From NCBI RefSeq assembly GCF_000471905.2, contig NW_006499897.1, forward strand, positions 4,743,730-4,807,729: a stretch of 64,000 bases of DNA, given 5' to 3'. The position numbers were made by a program, and so were the translations under genes. This document shows, in pieces, positions 1 to 10,600 of this stretch (the stretch's first letter is position 1; the number at the start of each line of letters is the position of its first letter). Below the pieces are notes generated by a model. The model was given only the letters and a program-made list of their open reading frames with translations, did not search any database and was not told the DNA's origin. Origin of the DNA: Amborella trichopoda (lineage: Eukaryota; Streptophyta; Magnoliopsida; Amborellales; Amborellaceae).

Positions 1-77
1 ACTACTTTTGGAGGGACCAAAGTTTACATTCATCTTTAGATGCATGGTCTATGTCTCAGAGGATGCAAATATATAAA

Positions 78-589
78 GGAAAAGCTTTCTATGTTCTCCC
101 TACAACGTAGAAGTTCTATCCTCCCCCTACCATCCAGCCGTCCATTTTTTATCAAGAGAGTCACTCGTCGTTTGATCTTTGATCCGACATCTCAAAGTAT
201 TTTATTTTTAGTTTTTTTAATACAATTTTTCTAAATATGAAATTTCGTACGTGCCATCTTCTCATTGGGGCGCACCTATAAAAAATATTAGCAATAATTT
301 TTCGATTTAAAAAAAGACCAAAATACCCCTTAAACTTTCAGGGGTATTTTTATCATTTTATTTTATTGAAAATATTTTTTTTATACTTTTTGTTCGTGCG
401 AATTTAATAGAAGAATGGACGTCCAAAATTTGGTGTCCAAACAATTTATAGAAAAATAAATGAAAATAAAACAGTGTAAATACATGACATTGTGATTGGG
501 GCAATCTTAGCCCTCCATTAAAAAATGGATGGTTGAATAAAGGGGAGGATAAAACTTCTATGTTGTAGGGGAACATAAAAAGCTTTCCC
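78..589. mobile_element. Mutator-type MITE, complete, family D
   Basis: A 512-bp element flanked by a perfect 9-bp direct repeat, atatataaa, at 69-77 and 590-598. The left end reads GGAAAAGCTTTCTATGTT and the inverted right end GGGAAAGCTTTTTATGTT; similarity between the arms continues for about 80 bp. A 9-bp target duplication with long terminal inverted repeats is the signature of Mutator-like elements. There is no transposase ORF, so it is non-autonomous. A second copy lies at 16860-17307. Confidence 0.8.
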
Positions 590-932
590 ATATATAAATA
601 CTCGCCCAATGCATTATCTACTTTAATTAAAAATAAAATAAAAATTTATCTCAATTGGTAACCCTGAAATTATTTGACTTTCTCAATTCATGTTCAAAAT
701 TTGCGCAAGTTGCATATGAATGAAGACGCCCCTATCACCTGACCAACATATGAAATATCACTTTAATCCGACATTCTGGTTGAAAGTTGTGGGCCCAAAA
801 ATGGTTGCAGTGCAAAATATTAATTTGGCCATTCTGGGTGATGCAGATCGAATGCCTCAGGTGCATAAATGTTGTTCATGACATGTATGTGTCCTGCATG
901 ACACCATTTATGCCTTTGACTCTTTACGATTA

Positions 933-1135
933 GGGGTGGCAANNNNNNNNNNNNNNNNNNNNTTTCAAAACTTTTTTGTTAGGTTCTAGACCCATAATGA
1001 GAATGAGGTTGGGTCCGTGTCCAAGTTTTGGACCCAATGGCTAGGCTTTGGGTCCAAACCCTCGACCCAAGTTGGGTTTGGATTGGGTCCAAGTCCAAGT
1101 CGACCCGAACCATACCCGATCCATTGCTACCAATG
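933..1135. mobile_element. Degraded hAT-like MITE (TAGGGGTGGCAA type)
   Basis: The left end TAGGGGTGGCAA is the same terminus as the intact hAT MITE at 11092-11221. The body is rich in GGGTCC/GGACCC motifs like that copy, and the right end near 1115-1135 (ccattgctacc) is a decayed match to CCATTGCCACC. A 20-base assembly gap falls just inside the left end. No target duplication can be read. Confidence 0.45.
943..962. other. Assembly gap (20 N)
   Basis: A run of 20 N inside the degraded hAT-like element. Confidence 0.99.
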
Positions 1136-1621
1136 TTATTAAATTCACTTCGCTTCAACCGAAGATGCCAAAGCCTTCGGATTTTAAGCATAAACCGAAC
1201 ATAAGAGAAGTGTGGTGCGGCCACTTCGATCAGATTCGGGTCTGCTTTGGCCGAAGTTTCGAGCCACTTTGGTCAGAAAAGAAATACCTATATAAAAATA
1301 TTTTTTAAAAAATAAAATTTCTTTATTTTTATATATTTTAGATAAATACCTAATTCATTTATATTAAATTAAAAAAAAAAAAAGTCTGAAGTCTTCCCTC
1401 GAGTCGGTCAAAGCATCAAATTGCTTCATTTTTCTCATCAAGTCGAAGAAGACTCCAAAGCAAATATGACAACATTAATTGCCAACCCTTTTTTCTTTTT
1501 CTTTTTTTCTTTTAGGGTAATTCACTGGGGAAGATAGGCCCTATTTGTTTTTTATAGATTAGGGAGTTAATTTTTTGTAATGTGTCAATAGGTGGTGTCA
1601 ACATGATTGAAACCACAACGT
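1136..1621. other. Gene-free AT-rich interval
   Basis: No supported gene. It contains A- and T-runs and short pyrimidine tracts. The small ORFs overlapping its left part use the low-complexity GGGTCC-rich repeat and resemble no protein. Confidence 0.6.
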
Positions 1622-1720
1622 TGTAAATAGATACGTGGTGCTACCACCACGACCTAGCCCCTTTCCTACTCGCTGTAAATATGTATGTGGTGCTACCACC
1701 ACGACCTAGCCCCTTTCCTA
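1622..1720. repeat. Two-copy 52-bp tandem repeat with internal palindrome
   Basis: Two near-identical units begin at 1622 and 1674. Each holds the hairpin-capable GTGGTGCTACCACCAC followed by a shared GACCTAGCCCCTTTCCTA tail. No protein or RNA gene is recognised here. Confidence 0.8.
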
Positions 1721-2192
1721 ATCCATTGCCATCCAGGCCCTTTAGAGGTTTCCTTGTTCGCCATGGCAATAGAGAACAAAAATAGAAGGATTTTGAGTTA
1801 ATTCAGTTCTGATTAGGATTCATAACTGGCACCTTTATAGTTAAACTGCCAAAAATATGTCAATTTTTATCCAAATCCTGTCAAGTTGTCAATGAGTTGA
1901 ATAGATATTTTGATACACCATGTGATTTCGACGTCCCATTGAGGGGATATGGCCAGAATGACAAAATTATCCATGTTCAGACAATTACTAAATATTACCA
2001 TCTATGCATGATTTTTTTTTTTTGGAACGTTAAATATATGCATGACATATATTGTGCCTTTCACCGCACACACCACATCATGGGGTTCAAATCACATAAA
2101 TTTATTCTAAACGCACTTGTGATCAGATTTGGATGATTTTTTTTTGGTGTTTTGGTCCTGATAGGCCCCTCTTGCACTATAATAGATAAAAT

Positions 2193-3045
2193 GGTGTGAT
2201 TTGTATAAGGTGCCGACCGGTGTTTGAAAAGGCGTACGGGGATTGAAAATTGGCTCATGGCCGGTTTGAGTAACCGGTAAATTGGCTGGTTCAAATGGCT
2301 TAATTGGGCAGAGCCCAACTAATCCAAAAAGTGTTAAAAAAATACAAAAAAAATTTAAAAAAGAAAATAAAAAGTATATTTGAAGCATGATTAAACAAAG
2401 CTCATCCAAATAAAGTTGAAAATTAGTGAAAAAATGATTTTAAAAAACTGATTTGTGCCAGTGGTATTTTTTTAAATATTTCTAAAAAGATGGAAAAAAT
2501 GTACAAATAAGTATTCATAGACAAAACACTTTCCATTCTTTGCCAAAATGATAAAAAATATCAAAGAGACATTACAAATAAATCCCTTTATTTTTTGGGA
2601 TTTATATATATATTTTTTAAAATACCCGATTGGACCACCAAAACCGGATTAGCTATTGCCTGGTTCCGAGTTGGATTGACCGAGTTTGCCAACATTGGTG
2701 CTAACTTTATACTATCAAGTAAGGAATACCTCTAAATTTTATTGGAAGATGCAATTCCAGTATTGGAAACTTTATCACCCTAATTATAAAATTTAAAATT
2801 TTAAAAAATTGTGCAAATCGAGCATATCTATAAACATTTAAAAATCTTGAAAATGATGGTCCAGATAATTTATTACAAGACACATTTTTTTCTAAGATTA
2901 AAAATTATTGTTATTTTAATATCAATATATCTTGAGGTCGAAATGATCAAATAACTTTGAACACTCTTTTTCTATTAGATTTTTGAGTCCACCTTACTTC
3001 TATAGTATAATATTGCAACCTTATATAAACTTTTTTCTAGATAAA
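2193..3045. mobile_element. Family A MITE, split by a nested hAT MITE
   Basis: The left terminus GGTGTGATTTGTATAAGG at 2193 and the right half at about 2706-3045, ending in TTGCAACCTTATATAAAC, are the two ends of family A, seen elsewhere as elements of about 390 bp. The body contains the family core (tctataaacattt, cttgaaaatg, ccagataat). A hAT element at 2218-2697 interrupts the left terminal repeat. Outer target duplications are not clear. Confidence 0.6.
2218..2697. mobile_element. hAT-type MITE, family C, nested in family A
   Basis: A 480-bp element with left end CGGTGTTTGAAAAGG and a right end whose reverse complement is CAATGTTGGCAAACTCGG. The flanking octamers gtgccgac (2210-2217) and gtgctaac (2698-2705) agree at 6 of 8 positions, both differences being transitions, as expected of an aged 8-bp hAT target duplication. 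Its length matches the copy at 35466-35944 to within one base. No transposase is present. Confidence 0.65.
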
Positions 3046-4034
3046 ATAATATTGGGACAACACCATGTCTATTGGCTGGGATGAAACCTTCAAATTGATG
3101 CAAGTCTCTTGATGAAACAACTCCGCATTTTAGGGACCAATGCAAGGGGTAGCTACCGAATAAATTTTGCCTAAGGCTTCTTACAAACTAAATTTTGACA
3201 AACGGGTATTTAAAAACGATAATAAAATGGGATTTTAGTTTTCTTTTTTTGAACTTTAAAATAAATTTGGTTTGAGAGAGAGAAAGTATCTTGTTTTGCC
3301 ATTAATGTAGAGGGTGGGAGTTTTATTCTTTTTTGGTAGTTCCTTAATGAAAGAATTGAGTACTCATGATAGGAGTAAATTCAAGATATCAAGTTATGGT
3401 ACCCACCACTAGCTTTGAGCCTATAAGAGAGGAGATATGGTCTTGCTTTTGCAATTTATGTTCAGGTTAATAATCTATGTTCGATGATGAGGTTGAGGTT
3501 GAGGTCGTAGTGGTAGCACTCCCACACTTTAGTTACCAAATTGTAGTTTACATTATGAAGAACACCACCCCACTTAAAAAAAACTTCAAAAAAAAACGGC
3601 ATGTCTTCCCACTTAATTATCCCAAAAAAAGAAATATTCCATATTCGAACCTTTTAACGATCGAAAGTTGTAATGATCAAGTAGCCCATACAAATTGTTT
3701 TCAAATAAAAGCTACAACGTTGCATCAGAGGCAAGGAATCAAAAGCAAGAGTTAGGCGTGGATTAGATAGGCAGGTTGGTGATTTTGGGCCAAAATTCTC
3801 TCGAATTGCCTGAGTCTCTTGAAATTTTGGTAACTTCGGATTTTTTTTGTTGAGTATATCCCTATCTGACTTGGAAACCACACACGTCAGATCAAGCAAA
3901 TTGGAATTCAAGATTGGGTGAGTCTTTGATTCAAGAAAGAATTAATTACGTACGGGCTTTAAATGAGATAGAAAAATACGAGTTGCTCCATTTATATCCA
4001 AAAATTACAATCAAGCAATTAATGTCGGTCGATG
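3046..4034. other. Gene-free interval
   Basis: AT-rich sequence with short GA and poly-A/T tracts. The ORFs here (about 85-92 codons) are repetitive or low complexity and match no family I know. No repeat structure stands out. Confidence 0.55.
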
Positions 4035-4470
4035 TCGAATTTTTTTTTTAATAAAATTATCCCTCGATTTGAGTTTTTTTTTTTCAAAACTTAAGTTGAG
4101 GTGCGAGGATGAAATTTTCGGATTGTTTTTTTTTTTTTTCAAAAATTAAATTGCAGTCTGAGGTTGAAATTCTTGGACCTCTTTTTCTTTTTCTTTCAAA
4201 ACATAAGTTGCGGTCCGAAGATGGCATTCTCGAACCACTTTTTTTTTAAAAAAAAAAACATATTAAATCTTTGGACCGAAATTTAAGTTTTTTTTAAAAA
4301 AAAAGAAAAAAAAAGCACATCCGCATACCACTTTTTTTGTTCAAAGCTTAAAGTTGTGATCCGAAGATAGCATTCTCGAACCACAACTTTAAGTTTTGAA
4401 AAAAAAAAAAACATTTCGAGGATGACATTTTTAAATCGATGGATAATTCTATCAAAAAAAAAATTACATT
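4035..4470. repeat. Degenerate 60-65 bp repeats, direct and inverted
   Basis: Motifs of the type 'ttcaaaacttaagttg..gtccgaagatggcattctcgaacca' followed by long T-runs recur at about 4076, 4140 and 4200, again near 4350, and in inverted orientation near 4390-4430. The arms could fold on each other. No coding potential is supported. Confidence 0.5.
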
Positions 4471-4904
4471 GATCAACCTTGATCATACTTTTCATATATA
4501 TATATATAAAAAAAACAACTCTTATTTTCCTATCTTATTTAAGAATCGTACGTAAATAACTCTTTCTAAAACACTAGGTTGAACGATGAATGAACAAAAC
4601 ATCTTGTTTGACTTTTGAGGAAGAGTTTAAAATGGGGATGTGTGCAAGAAATTTGTTGCATAAGACCCGGAAAGCTGAAGTTCTTAGGGGTCACTCTCAT
4701 ACGGTCTGATCATTTTCGCAAAATCAACTTTTTCAAATCCTGTTTCACAACAAACTGAGCCTTTTCAAACTTCGACTTAGTCGAACCCTCATTTCCACCA
4801 CCTTACGTCAGATGACATTCTCAACTTTCTCGATTAAATTGTAGGGTCCTATTTTCTAAGCATCTATCACCTGATGCTCATTGTTTTCGATCTCTATTTC
4901 ATGT
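4471..4904. other. Gene-free interval
   Basis: AT-rich sequence with a short (TA)n tract near 4495-4508. No gene, RNA or clear mobile-element end is seen. Confidence 0.5.
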
Positions 4905-5440
4905 AAGCGTGGGGTTTATAATCCATTGTGCTCAACTAATTTTTGAGTTTTTAACCATTCATAATCACCATAATCGAAGGTTTATTCCAACTATTTGGGA
5001 TCAGCCATACAAATCATATTCCACCATTCGTTTTATCAAGTGTCGTATCTTCAATAAATATTATATGTCACTATTGCTTCTATCCATGTCTTTTAGGGTA
5101 TTTTCTTATCTTTTTTTAGAGCTTCCCAGTTGAACCAAATCACATCTCTTATAGTGTTGTTTTAAGTCTATACTGTACATGACCAGACCACCTAAGTATA
5201 CTTTCGAATGTATTTATTTTAAATTTTATCATTGTCTTGCCACTCATCCATCTCAACTCGATGATTCATGGAAATGTTTGGTAAAATTTTATATTAGCTG
5301 CCTACCTAATATAGCTCATCTCCTTTACTTAGACTTAGGACGGGTTAAAGAAAACTTGAAGATCCTCACCCTTCTTACACCATTGTTAAGTATTCATCTA
5401 GCCCAAAATAACTATTCATCAACCTCCAAATAACTTAACC
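4905..5440 (-). mobile_element. RTE-class LINE relic, C-terminal ORF2 region
   Basis: On the minus strand 5196-5176 reads LRWSGHV. About 150 nt further on, near 5025-4995, it reads EWWNMICMADP. Plant RTE LINEs end ORF2 with an RWxGHV motif, followed some 50 residues later by an EWR..I..ADP motif, and the order and spacing fit. The region between is broken by stops and frame changes, and no upstream endonuclease or reverse-transcriptase domain is seen. I read it as a 5'-truncated, decayed insertion. The assignment rests on remembered family motifs, not an alignment. Confidence 0.6.
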
Positions 5441-5548
5441 GAAAGTGAAGTACATTGTGAGTAGCTATGATCTTCAATTCTATAGGCTTTGTCGCTTCCT
5501 AAGTTTAGCATAATTTGGGCTTATTATGAGGTATTTTGTTATAAGAAA

Positions 5549-5755
5549 GTATAAAATGAGACCATTTACCTTTGGTACAAGGTAGTCATAGTAATCTTGA
5601 CCATTGGATGTGAAATTGGGTGGCTGCAAGTATTCCATTGACCAAACTCAAACTTCAAACTTTTTTTTTCGAACTTTGTGACATATCCAAGCTATCAAAT
5701 TTCACATTGGATAGTTGTAAGTAATTGTGACCACCTAAATGATCTCATTGTATAC
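5549..5755. mobile_element. MITE, family B
   Basis: A 207-bp foldback. The left end is GTATAAAATGAGACCATTTA and the inverted right end GTATACAATGAGATCATTTA. The similarity continues inward through a 'gtgaaatt' segment, so each arm is about 80 bp around a short centre containing 'tcgaactttgtgacatatcc'. Further copies lie at 13076-13279, 12230-12345, 16397-16610 and 59722-59820. I could not fix a target duplication, so the superfamily is open. Confidence 0.65.
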
Positions 5756-6366
5756 AATTCCGGTATGAGAAATATCTCATGTGGGTTAAGTTTAACTTAA
5801 TATTGATCCTATGTTGACTTCACGATTTCTTGTTTTTCGACTCTAATGGAGGTATGAGAGTACTATCCGTGTATTTCTAGTGTATAGACTTATCTCTTGG
5901 GGGTTTAATTTACATGCACACAAGCTCTTTATTTCCTTTTAACTTTACCCAAATAATTTTTGTTAGTGTTGTTCTAGTACTTTTAGAGCGGTTGCTGTAG
6001 AATTATTGATCATCTTCATTAATAAATGTAATTATAACAACAATAACTTAAATATATTTTTGAATCTTTATATCCCTATCTTTCGTTGCGTTTACTTTTT
6101 AATATATCATTTTATATTGACAAATAACATAAAATACTCGAATTAACAGCAAATAGAGTCAAGAAAGTATGATTATTTTATGATTTTCATCAAAGATACA
6201 TTATGAGAATACTCCTCATCATTGAAGTAGAGGGGTGGTTCAACGAATGGACTTTCCGAACCATCTCTTGGAGAGCATAGATTAGTTAATGGAATCAATG
6301 GATGGGTACCACCCCCAAATAATAACATCAATAAGACTACTTTACAAAAGGATTAATATCAACCTC
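5756..6366. other. Gene-free interval
   Basis: AT-rich sequence without a supported gene. Short ORFs only; no terminal repeats recognised. Confidence 0.5.
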
Positions 6367-6529
6367 ATTGTCTCTCCTTTGGATTTCTCTCTCTCTCTTC
6401 CACGAGTTAGTACAAGTTAGGGGAGTGGGTTTTCTCTCTCTACAATAACACACCATCAGGGTTTTAGATGGGTATGGTTAGCATGCAACTACTTAATTTG
6501 GTTTTGGTGAATAGCGACAATAATTGAAC

Positions 6530-6725
6530 AGGTAGAGAGAGAAATAGCCAAAGGAGGAGAGAGAAAAGGATTGGAAGAGCTTTGAGATAGAGGCAGGAGA
6601 GGAGAGAGAGTGGCAAATGAAGAGAGAGAAAGAGGCAAGAGAAGAGAGAGAGAGAGGCAGGAGAGGAGAGAGAGGGGCAAATGAAGGGAGAGAAAGAGGC
6701 AAGAGAGAAGAGAGAGAGAAGGGGA
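6530..6725. repeat. GA-rich minisatellite upstream of the receptor-kinase gene
   Basis: Purine-only blocks of the type GAGAGAGAGGCAAATGAAGA and GAGAAAGAGGCAAGAGAA recur as roughly two units of about 65 bp. On the minus strand this gives overlapping Leu/Ser-rich ORFs that are artefacts of the repeat. Confidence 0.75.
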
Positions 6726-7039
6726 TTGGGAGGTTTGATTTGTCGGGACGCAGGAGGCCGTGAGGTAGGGTTTGACTTTGTATAAGGGGGGTGAAGCGTC
6801 AGAGACTGCAAGAAATCGAAAAGCTTTCGGGCCGGACCTTAACTGAAAGCACCTAATGAAGTAAGTGCATCAGACCATGATTTTCTTGCCCACTCAATAA
6901 TCTCTCTAACTGTTTCTCTCTCTAAAGTTAATAAGATCTCTCTCTCTAAAGCTTGTGAGGGTTTCTCAGGTTGTGCATGGCAGTTAGGGGACCTGAAGGC
7001 GAGAAATTCAGGCATGGTCATGGAAAGATAGGAGAGAGA

Positions 7040-7534
7040 AAGAAGAAAGAGAAAGCTGTCTCAACTCATTTAATGGCATTCAATTCCACTCCACCCTCGT
7101 TTATATTGTTTTGCTGCGTTTCCTGACACTCTCTTTCCTCCCATTTAAGTGCTTCACTCTTCCCAATCTCCCCACACCTCCAAAACACCGCGTACTCCTC
7201 TCTTTCTCTCTCTAAATTCTGCAACCCCAAAACCACCTCTTTCTCTACTTCGCAATGTAAAACTACCTTTCTCTCTCTAAAGTCTACAACCCTAAAACAC
7301 CTCTATGTAAACCCCACATCTCTCTCTCTAAAGCCACCTCTTTACTTCTCTCTAAAGCCATCTGTTTCTCTCTCTAAAACCACTTCTCTCTCTCTCATCC
7401 GCCAATCCAAAGAAGCGGTGGTGGCAGGGCCATGCCCCAACACCGCATGCAAAGACATGCACCACTCGCCCCTTCCCCATCCCAACCTCTTCTCTTCATC
7501 TTTAACTCTGTCTCATCTCTCAGTTCAGGCAAAA
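7040..7534 (+). promoter_or_regulatory. Pyrimidine-rich promoter and leader of the GSO-like gene
   Basis: From about 7120 to 7400 the plus strand is an array of CTCTCTCTAAA-type blocks, at least eight of them, of the pyrimidine-patch kind common in plant core promoters and 5' leaders. A weak TATA-like tttatatt lies near 7100, but no transcription start can be fixed. An out-of-frame ATG at 7432 and an in-frame ATG at 7457 precede the preferred start at 7535. Promoter function is inferred from position and composition only. Confidence 0.4.
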
Positions 7535-7620
7535 ATGGCGAGCCCACCAGCCCACTGTGGCTCTCTAGCCCTCCTCCTCCTCCTCCTCCTCCTCTCTACA
7601 TGCACAGGTGCCTCGCCTGA
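7432..7620 (+). other. Possible uORF overlapping the kinase start
   Basis: An ATG at 7432 opens a 62-codon frame, out of phase with the receptor-kinase frame, that ends inside its signal-peptide codons. If the mRNA begins upstream of 7432, this frame could reduce initiation at 7535. The peptide has a poly-Pro run that simply reflects the CTC repeats read in another frame, so conservation is doubtful. Confidence 0.25.
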
Positions 7621-10600
7621 TGACTCTGCCTGCGCCCTCCTCGAGGCCAAGGCCTCGCTCCGAGGCCCATGGGCTTCGCTGAATGGCTGGACCGATTCCA
7701 CCGCCCCCAACGTGTGCCGATGGTCGGGTGTCACCTGCTCGGACGGCCTTGTTGTGGGCCTTAATCTCTCGGGCCTGGCACTCGAAGGCCCCATTCCGAC
7801 CTCTCTCTTGCGCATCTCCTCTCTTCTCTCTCTAGACCTGTCGTCCAACCTCTTATCGGGGCTGATACCTCCTCAGCTCTCTAACCTCACCAAGCTCATC
7901 ACTCTCCGCCTCTTCACTAACCAATTGAGTGGCCCAATCCCGAAAGAGCTCGGCCTCTTAAGCGAGCTCGAAGAGCTTAGAATCGGCGATAATGGCCTCG
8001 AAGGTGAGATACCAGAAACGATCAGTAATTGCACTAGCCTCACGAGTTTGGGCCTCGCTTCGTGTAAGCTCACTGGTCCAATTCCACCCCAAATTGGTGA
8101 GCTTTCGGCCCTTGAAAACCTGGTTTTACAGGAGAACCAGCTCACTGGGCCTTTACCTGCTGAGCTGGACCATTGCAGGCGACTTCTCATCTTTACAGCT
8201 GCTAATAACCAGATTCATGGGCCGATACCGAGTGAGCTTGGCAGCCTCAAGGCCCTGCAATTGCTCAATCTCGCCAACAATAGCTTGAGTGGAGCCATTC
8301 CCATGGAGCTTGGTGGGCTATCTGAGCTCATTTATCTGAACTTGCTTGGGAACCAGCTCAATGGGGCTCTACCCGAGTCGCTTGGTCGGCTCGAGAAGCT
8401 GCAAAACCTCGACCTTTCGAGCAATTCCTTGATTGGGCTGGTGCCGAAAGAGATTGGGTGGCTCAAGGAAGCAGGGTTCATTGTCCTGTCTGATAACATG
8501 TTGGGTGGTGAGATTCCTCTCGGTATCTGTACTAATACAAGTCTTGAGCACCTGATTCTTGCCGGAAACCAGTTCTCCGGTGAGATTCCGGCTGATTTCG
8601 CCCAGTGTCCGAGCTTGAAGTATATTGATCTCTCTGATAACAATCTTGAGGGGGAGATTCCGGCGAGTCTTTGGGGAATGAGCAACCTAACTGATCTTCT
8701 TCTTCATAACAATAGCTTAGTGGGGGAGCTCCCTTCCTTTATAGGTAACCTTAGCAGCTTGCAAACTCTTGCTCTCTTTCATAATCACTTGGAGGGGCCC
8801 ATACCACCAGAAATTGGACTGTTGGAGAGTCTAGAAACCCTATTTCTTTATGAAAACCAGTTTTCCGGCGAGATTCCAGCTGAGATTGGTAACTGTTCCA
8901 GCCTAAAGCAAGTAGATTTCTATGGGAATAAATTTAGTGGGAGTATACCAGTCACTTTAGGGCGGTTGGCCAATTTGAATTTCCTTCATTTGAGAGAGAA
9001 TGATCTTGAAGGGCCGATTCCGGCGAGCTTGGGTAATTGCAAGAGCCTAAAAACCCTGGATTTGGCCGATAATCGCCTTTCAGGGAAAATTCCGGTGACT
9101 TTTGGTAACTTAGAATCGCTGGAAATGCTCCTCCTTTACAATAACAGCTTAAGTGGATGGCTCCCTAGAGAACTTCGAAATTGCAAGAACCTAACCAGGG
9201 TGAATCTCTCTAACAACAAACTTACAGGCCCAATCTTTCCTCTATGCTACTCTCCTTCCTATCTCTCCTTTGATCTCAGCAATAACAGCTTCATAGGAGT
9301 GGTTCCTGCCCTACTTTGTCGCTCGAAAGGTCTCGAGCGCCTCCGCCTTGGCAGCAACCAATTTGCCGGTGTCATACCGCTGCAGCTTGGCCAGCTAGCG
9401 GAGCTCTACATGCTCGACCTCTCGAACAATCAAATCAATGGCACCATACCTAGTGAGCTCGCAAAATGCACGAAGCTGAGCCACTTGGTCCTGAGCTCCA
9501 ATGGCCTCTCCGGCGAGGTGCCACCGTGGCTTGGGAACCTGACCCAGTTAGGCGAGCTCAGGCTCTCGGAAAACAACTTGGTGGGTTCCATTCCACCAAG
9601 CCTGGGCAGCTGCAAAGGACTCCTCACCCTTGCACTCGACCACAACGGGCTCGCCGGCCCCATTCCTGAACAGCTCGGCGAGCTTGCCTCTCTCAATAGC
9701 CTCGATCTCTCCGGGAACCACCTCTCCGGCCCAATTACCAGAAACACCGTAGCCAAGTGGAAGAGCCTATTCCTTCTCAGACTCTCCGAAAACGAGCTCA
9801 GTGGCCCAATTCCACCTGAAATCAGTGAACTCCAGGCCTTGCAGAGCGGTCTCGATCTCAGCCAAAACAACATAACCGGCGAGATCCCTTCCTCGCTTGC
9901 CGGCCTCATTAACCTAGAGAGACTCAACCTCTCTTTCAATGCTCTTTCAGGCCCGATCCCTTCAGAGCTCGGCCGCATGCCCAGCCTCGTCGCACTTGAC
10001 CTCTCGCACAATGCCTTGCAAGGCCCCTTGCCCGACGCCCTCTCCAAGTGGCCTGCCGATGCTCTGAATGCGAACCCTGGCCTTTGCGGGCGACCTCTCG
10101 AACCATGCACCACTGCAGGCCCCAACAACCGAGCTCTCACCCCTGGCTCGGTTGCAGGCATTTCCGCTGCTGCAGTCTCTGGTTTTGCACTTGCCATTCT
10201 CGTGGCCACCGTGATCGCCCTTCGCTGCAAGACCTCAGCCCAAAGGGGAGCCATATGGGGGGCCTCACTGTGGGGCTCTAGCCGCCGGCCCCTAAAGGGC
10301 GAGGCCAAGTGGACTTTCGAAGATATTATGTCGGCAACCAACAGCTTATCCGAAGAATTCATGGTGGGAGCTGGTGGCTCCGGCACAATATACAGAGCCG
10401 AGATGCCCAATGGTGATGTCTTAGCAGTGAAAAAGATCTTCTCAGGCACCGGAGAGATAATGCTCGACAAAAGCTTCGGTCGCGAGCTACAAACGCTCGG
10501 GCGCATAAGGCACCGGCACCTTGTCAAGCTCTTGGGGTGGTGCTCAAAGGGAGAAATCAACATTCTGGTTTATGAGTACATGGTAAATGGGAGCTTATGG

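Noticed and set aside
6464-6811. Overlapping Leu/Ser/Pro-rich minus-strand frames
   Set aside because: They translate the GA-rich minisatellite in all three phases; composition alone keeps them open.
7418-7534. N-terminal extension of the receptor kinase from 7418
   Set aside because: The first codon there is GTG. The first ATG in this frame is 7457, and 7535 has a better context and puts the signal peptide at the terminus.
9430-10563. A 377-codon open frame on the minus strand
   Set aside because: It lies wholly antisense to the LRR and membrane-spanning exon of the receptor kinase, whose regular codon pattern opens the opposite frame. No domain.
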